Below, in pieces: positions 5,645 through 8,563 of a DNA stretch of 8,563 bases. Source of the DNA: DAOMFM01 sp035429825 (GTDB lineage Bacteria > Acidobacteriota > Blastocatellia > UBA7656 > JADIYM01); NCBI GenBank assembly GCA_044224215.1, contig JBGAKX010000175.1, forward strand, positions 1 to 8,563, in the 5' to 3' direction. A program made the position numbers and the translations under genes. Numbering within the stretch: position 1 is the stretch's first letter; each line of letters opens with the position of its first letter. The notes beneath the pieces were generated by a model. It saw only the letters and a list, made by a program, of their open reading frames with translations, was not told where the DNA came from and searched no databases.

Positions 5645-6693
5645 TCGCGCTCGACGGAACAACGCTCTCGCTCGACGAGATGCGCGACGTCGCGTATGGC
5701 GAGGTCGTCGGCCTCGCCGAGGGTGTCATCGATCGGGTGAACGCTTCGCGACGGGTCGTCGACGAGATCCTGCTCAAGGGAGATGCCGTCTACGGAATCA
5801 ACACCGGGTTTGGAAAGCTCAGCGACGTCCGGATCAAGGACGAAGACCTGAGCGCGCTGCAGGTGAACCTCGTCCGATCGCATTCGTGCGGCGTTGGCGC
5901 ACCGCTCGGCGTGCCTGAGACACGCGCAATGATGCTGCTGCGCGCCAACGTGCTCGCCAAGGGCCATTCGGGCGTCCGGCCTGTCGTGCTCGAGACGCTC
6001 GTTGCGATGCTCAATGCGGGTGTCCATCCCGTCATTCCCTCGAAGGGATCCGTCGGAGCAAGCGGCGACCTTGCGCCGCTCGCGCACCTCGCGCTCGGCT
6101 CGATCGGCGAAGGGTTGGTGACGTATGGCGGACGAACGGTGCCCGCCCGCGACGCGCTCGAGCACGCCGGTATCGCGCCGCTTGCGCTCGAGGCAAAGGA
6201 GGGCCTGGCGCTTCTGAACGGCACGCAGGCGATGGCCGCCGTCGGCGGGCTCGCGCTGTTGAAGGGGCACGCCCGCAGCGTTCGACCCGAGAATTCACGC
6301 GGCACGGCCCCACGACGGGCAGATCGCCGTCGCGCGAAACCTGGTGGACTTGCTCGCGGGCAGCGAGATCCGCGAGTCGCATCGCGACTGCGCACGTGTC
6401 CAGGACGCATACAGCCTGCGCTGCATGCCGCAGGTGCATGGCGCGGTTCGCGACGCGATCGCGCATGTGCGCCGCGTGCTGACGATCGAGCTCAACAGTG
6501 CGACCGACAACCCGCTCGTGTTTCCCGACACCGGCGAAGTCATCTCGGGCGGCAACTTCCACGGCGAACCGCTCGCGCTTGCGTTCGACTACCTCGCAAT
6601 GGCAGTCGCCGAGCTTGCGTCCATATCCGAGCGGCGGATCGAGCGGCTCGTCAACCCGGACCTTTCGGGTCTGCCGGCGTTTCTTGTCAGCGC
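5641..6693 (+). pseudogene. hutH: Histidine ammonia-lyase, internally deleted, frameshifted and lacking its C-terminal region
   Basis: HutH deaminates histidine to urocanate, the first step of histidine degradation. Residues 1 to ~207 are excellent: Tyr51 in YGINTGFGKL, VRSHSCGVGAPLG with the histidine typical of HALs, and the MIO-forming Ala140-Ser141-Gly142 (codons 6058-6066) in GSVGASGDLAPLAHL. At ~6262 the gene jumps frame: LALL is followed, one frame over, by RGTPAAFDPRIHAARPHDGQ, RVQDAYSLRCMPQVHGAV, NSATDNPLVF, ISGGNFHGEP and NPDLSGLPAFL. Compared with typical HutH, about 20 residues (~60 bp) are missing at 6262. After ~6690 the sequence switches into hutU, so about the last 130-140 residues, including the NQEDHVS region, are absent. 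The start overlaps the thiolase stop (ATGA). As written, it cannot make a working enzyme. Confidence 0.85.
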
Positions 6694-7860
6694 GGTATGG
6701 GCGGCGCGCAGCCGCTTGCGGCGACGATGAACGGCGCGGTCTTCCTTGGCATCGACGTCGATCCGACGCGTATCGAGAAGCGAATCGCGACGGGCTATTG
6801 CGACCGGATGACACACAGTCTCGACGATGCGCTGAGCATCGTGGCCGCGGCGCAATCGCGCGGCGAGGCGCTCTCGGTCGGGCTCGTCGGTAACCGTGCC
6901 GACGTCCTGCCCGAGCTCGTTCGTCGCGGCGTGGTTCCCGACGTTCTTACCGACCAGACGTCCGCGCACGACACGCTCGTCGGGTACGTCCTGCACGGCA
7001 TGGATCTCGCCGACGCGTTGACGATGCGTCGCGACAACCCGACCGAGTATCAGCATCGCGCGATCGAATCGATGGGCGTGCACGTCCGTGCCATGCTCGA
7101 TCTGCAGAAGATGGGTGTCGTCACGTTCGACTACGGCAACAACATCCGCGCGCAGGCGGTGAAGGCCGGCGTCGACAACGCGTTCGACATCCCGGGGTTT
7201 GTCCCGGAGTACATTCGCCCGCTGTTCTGCGAGGGCCGCGGTCCGTTCCGATGGGCGGCGCTCTCGGGAAATCCCGCGGACATCGCCGCGACCGACGACC
7301 TTGCGCTCGAGCTCTTCCCGCACGATCACGTCCTCGAGCGCTGGCTGCGGCTCGCGCGCGAGCGCGTGCACTTCCAGGGGCTGCCGGCGCGCATCTGCTG
7401 GCTGGGGTACGGCGATCGGGCGATCATGGGCGAGGCAATCAACGACCTTGTGGCCCGCGGGAAGATCGAGGCGCCCGTGGCGATTGGTCGTGACCATCTC
7501 GACACGGGTTCCGTCGCGTCGCCGTATCGCGAGACCGAGGCGATGCTCGACGGGTCGGACGCCATCGCCGACTGGCCGATTCTGAACGCGCTGCTCAACA
7601 CCGCGTCCGGAGCGTCCTGGGTCAGCTTCCATCACGGCGGGGGCGTCGGAATCGGCTACAGCCTGCATGCCGGTCAGGTCACGGTGGCCGACGGGACTGC
7701 GGATGGCGGAAAGCGGCTGAATCGCGTCCTGACGAACGACCCTGGAATCGGCGTCGCTCGACACGTCGACGCGGGCTATGAGATCGCTCGCACGACCGCG
7801 CGCGAGAAGGGCGTGAAGATCCCCATCGATCCGTACGCGGACGAACCGGCCAATTCATGA
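6694..7860 (+). pseudogene. hutU: Urocanate hydratase, C-terminal two-thirds only
   Basis: HutU adds water to urocanate to give imidazolonepropionate, using tightly bound NAD+. The frame from GMGGAQPLAATM (6694 on) to TGA 7858-7860 matches HutU without a break: LTDQTSAHDTLVGY, VTFDYGNNIRAQ, FVPEYIRPLFCEGRGPFRWA, FQGLPARICWLGYG (the active-site Cys codon is 7396-7398), IGRDHLDTGSVASPYRETEA, LLNTASGASWVSFHHGGGVG and VLTNDPGIGVARH. About 160-170 N-terminal residues of the usual ~550 are missing, together with any start codon. The fragment is joined directly to hutH remains in another frame. Its stop overlaps the ATG of the next gene by four bases. A working gene may exist in the real genome if the junction is an assembly collapse. 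Confidence 0.88.
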
Positions 7861-8563
7861 GCACGGCCGCGCGTGCGCGAGGATTGGTTTCGCGGCTCGC
7901 GTGGCCCGTCATCGCATTGCTGCCAGGTCTGGTTGCGATGCGGGGAATGTTCTCGACGCACGAGATCTTCAGCTTTCGCGACAATGTCGGCGTTTTCTGG
8001 CCGACGCACCTGTGGTTCCGGCACGCGATCGCTGCCGCGAGTTCCTGCTGTGGGATCCCCGTGATGGCATCGGTCAGTCCGTCGCTGCTGAATTCGCCTG
8101 ACACCTGTTCTTCCCGCCGATGCTGCTGATGCTGTGCCCGGAGATGTGATCAGCTACAACCTGTCGATCGGATTCTGCCATTCCGTGCGCCGCACTCGGG
8201 ATGTACGTGTTTCTGCGTCTGTGGTTCGATGCGGCCTGGCAACGATCGGAGCTGTCGTAGCCCAGCGCGTCGATGCTGTCGACGACGAGCAGATGGCCGA
8301 ACCTGTCGTGGTGGCGGCGCTGGCGCCGGGTCCTCGGGCTGTCGTCGTCTATATCCGCACCGGCGACGGCTGGCGGTTCTCGCTCCTCGCGGCACTGGTT
8401 GCCGCTCGACGCTCGCCGGCGAGCCCGGTGACACTGGCCGCCTCGGTCTTGCGGTCGCCGGGATCCACGGAACCGCTGCTCAGGGGCCTCGGCGGATTCC
8501 GCGTACGTCCGGCGGGTCGTGTTCGCGGCCGTTGCGATGTTCGCCGGGATTGCGCTGACTGCC
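7857..8563 (+). CDS. YfhO-like polytopic membrane protein, N-terminal part, heavily frameshifted and cut by window end
   Basis: ATG 7857 overlaps the hutU stop. The first ~60 residues contain a hydrophobic segment (LAWPVIALLPGLVA) and FSFRDNVGVFWPTHLWFRHA. After a one-base loss near 8037, the next frame reads REFLLWDPRDGIGQSVAAE, then past a stop LFFPPMLLML, then further frame changes give YNLSIGF, LGMYVFLRLWFD, VVVYIRTGDGWRFSLLAALV and VVFAAVAMFAGIALTA. The order 'RD..FWP....GEFLLWDPRDGIGQS..A...LFFPPMLLML...LGMYVFLR' strongly resembles YfhO-type membrane proteins (Pfam YfhO), which act in cell-surface glycan or lipoteichoic acid glycosylation in some bacteria. As written, the first frame stops at about 8127. 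At least five indels in 500 bp suggest low-quality sequence or a decayed gene. Confidence 0.55.

Noticed and set aside
6589..7764. Long minus-strand open frame of 391 codons
   Set aside because: It is antisense to well-conserved hutU, has Arg/Asp/His-rich low-complexity composition typical of GC-rich shadow frames, and shows no recognisable motif.
5443..7860. A single 805-residue open frame that looks like a giant HutH-HutU fusion enzyme
   Set aside because: The part before 5641 is the thiolase gene in the wrong frame, and 6263-6693 is hutH read in the wrong frame. Only the two ends carry conserved residues, so it is not a genuine fusion protein.

Overview
The window is GC-rich bacterial DNA with tightly packed genes and several 4-bp gene overlaps. 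No RNA gene or taxonomic marker is visible. The mix of a long beta-propeller protein, GxxExxY genes, an outer-membrane barrel (so a Gram-negative envelope) and a thiolase-hut cluster would suit a soil or environmental phylum such as Acidobacteriota. That placement is a weak inference.

Layout. (1) From the left edge to about 2126 there is a long beta-propeller (YVTN/WD40-like) gene that starts outside the window. Its last ~90 codons are broken by three small indels. (2) From 1609 to 3451 there is an imperfect direct repeat of a ~920-bp unit. Each unit holds the propeller C-terminus on the + strand followed by a GxxExxY (PD-(D/E)XK-like) gene on the - strand. In unit 1 both parts are frameshifted. 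In unit 2 both reading frames are intact, but the propeller part is only a headless C-terminal fragment. The unit-2 GxxExxY gene is bracketed by ~30-bp imperfect inverted repeats that contain its start codon and touch its stop codon, so it looks like a compact cassette. (3) From about 3514 a good sigma70-type promoter reads rightward into an outer-membrane barrel protein and then an intact acetyl-CoA acetyltransferase. (4) From 5641 to 7860 lie the histidine-degradation genes hutH and hutU. They are damaged: hutH lacks an internal piece and its C-terminal region, hutU lacks its N-terminal third, and the two are joined out of frame at ~6694. (5) From 7857 to the end is the start of a YfhO-like polytopic membrane protein with frameshifts every 50-100 bp.

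How the genes relate. Barrel, thiolase, hutH, hutU and the membrane protein all point the same way with gaps of 29 bp or 4-bp overlaps, so they plausibly form one transcription unit. HutH would convert histidine to urocanate and HutU urocanate to imidazolonepropionate. As written here HutH lacks part of its core and HutU its N-terminal part, so the pathway could not run from this copy.

Main caution: indels and deletions concentrate in 1861-2534, 6262-6694 and 8037-8563, while 2538-6261 and 6694-8036 read cleanly. This could be real gene decay or poor sequence or assembly quality in patches, and it cannot be settled from the sequence alone. The most interesting biology is the inverted-repeat-flanked GxxExxY cassette and its diverged tandem partner.
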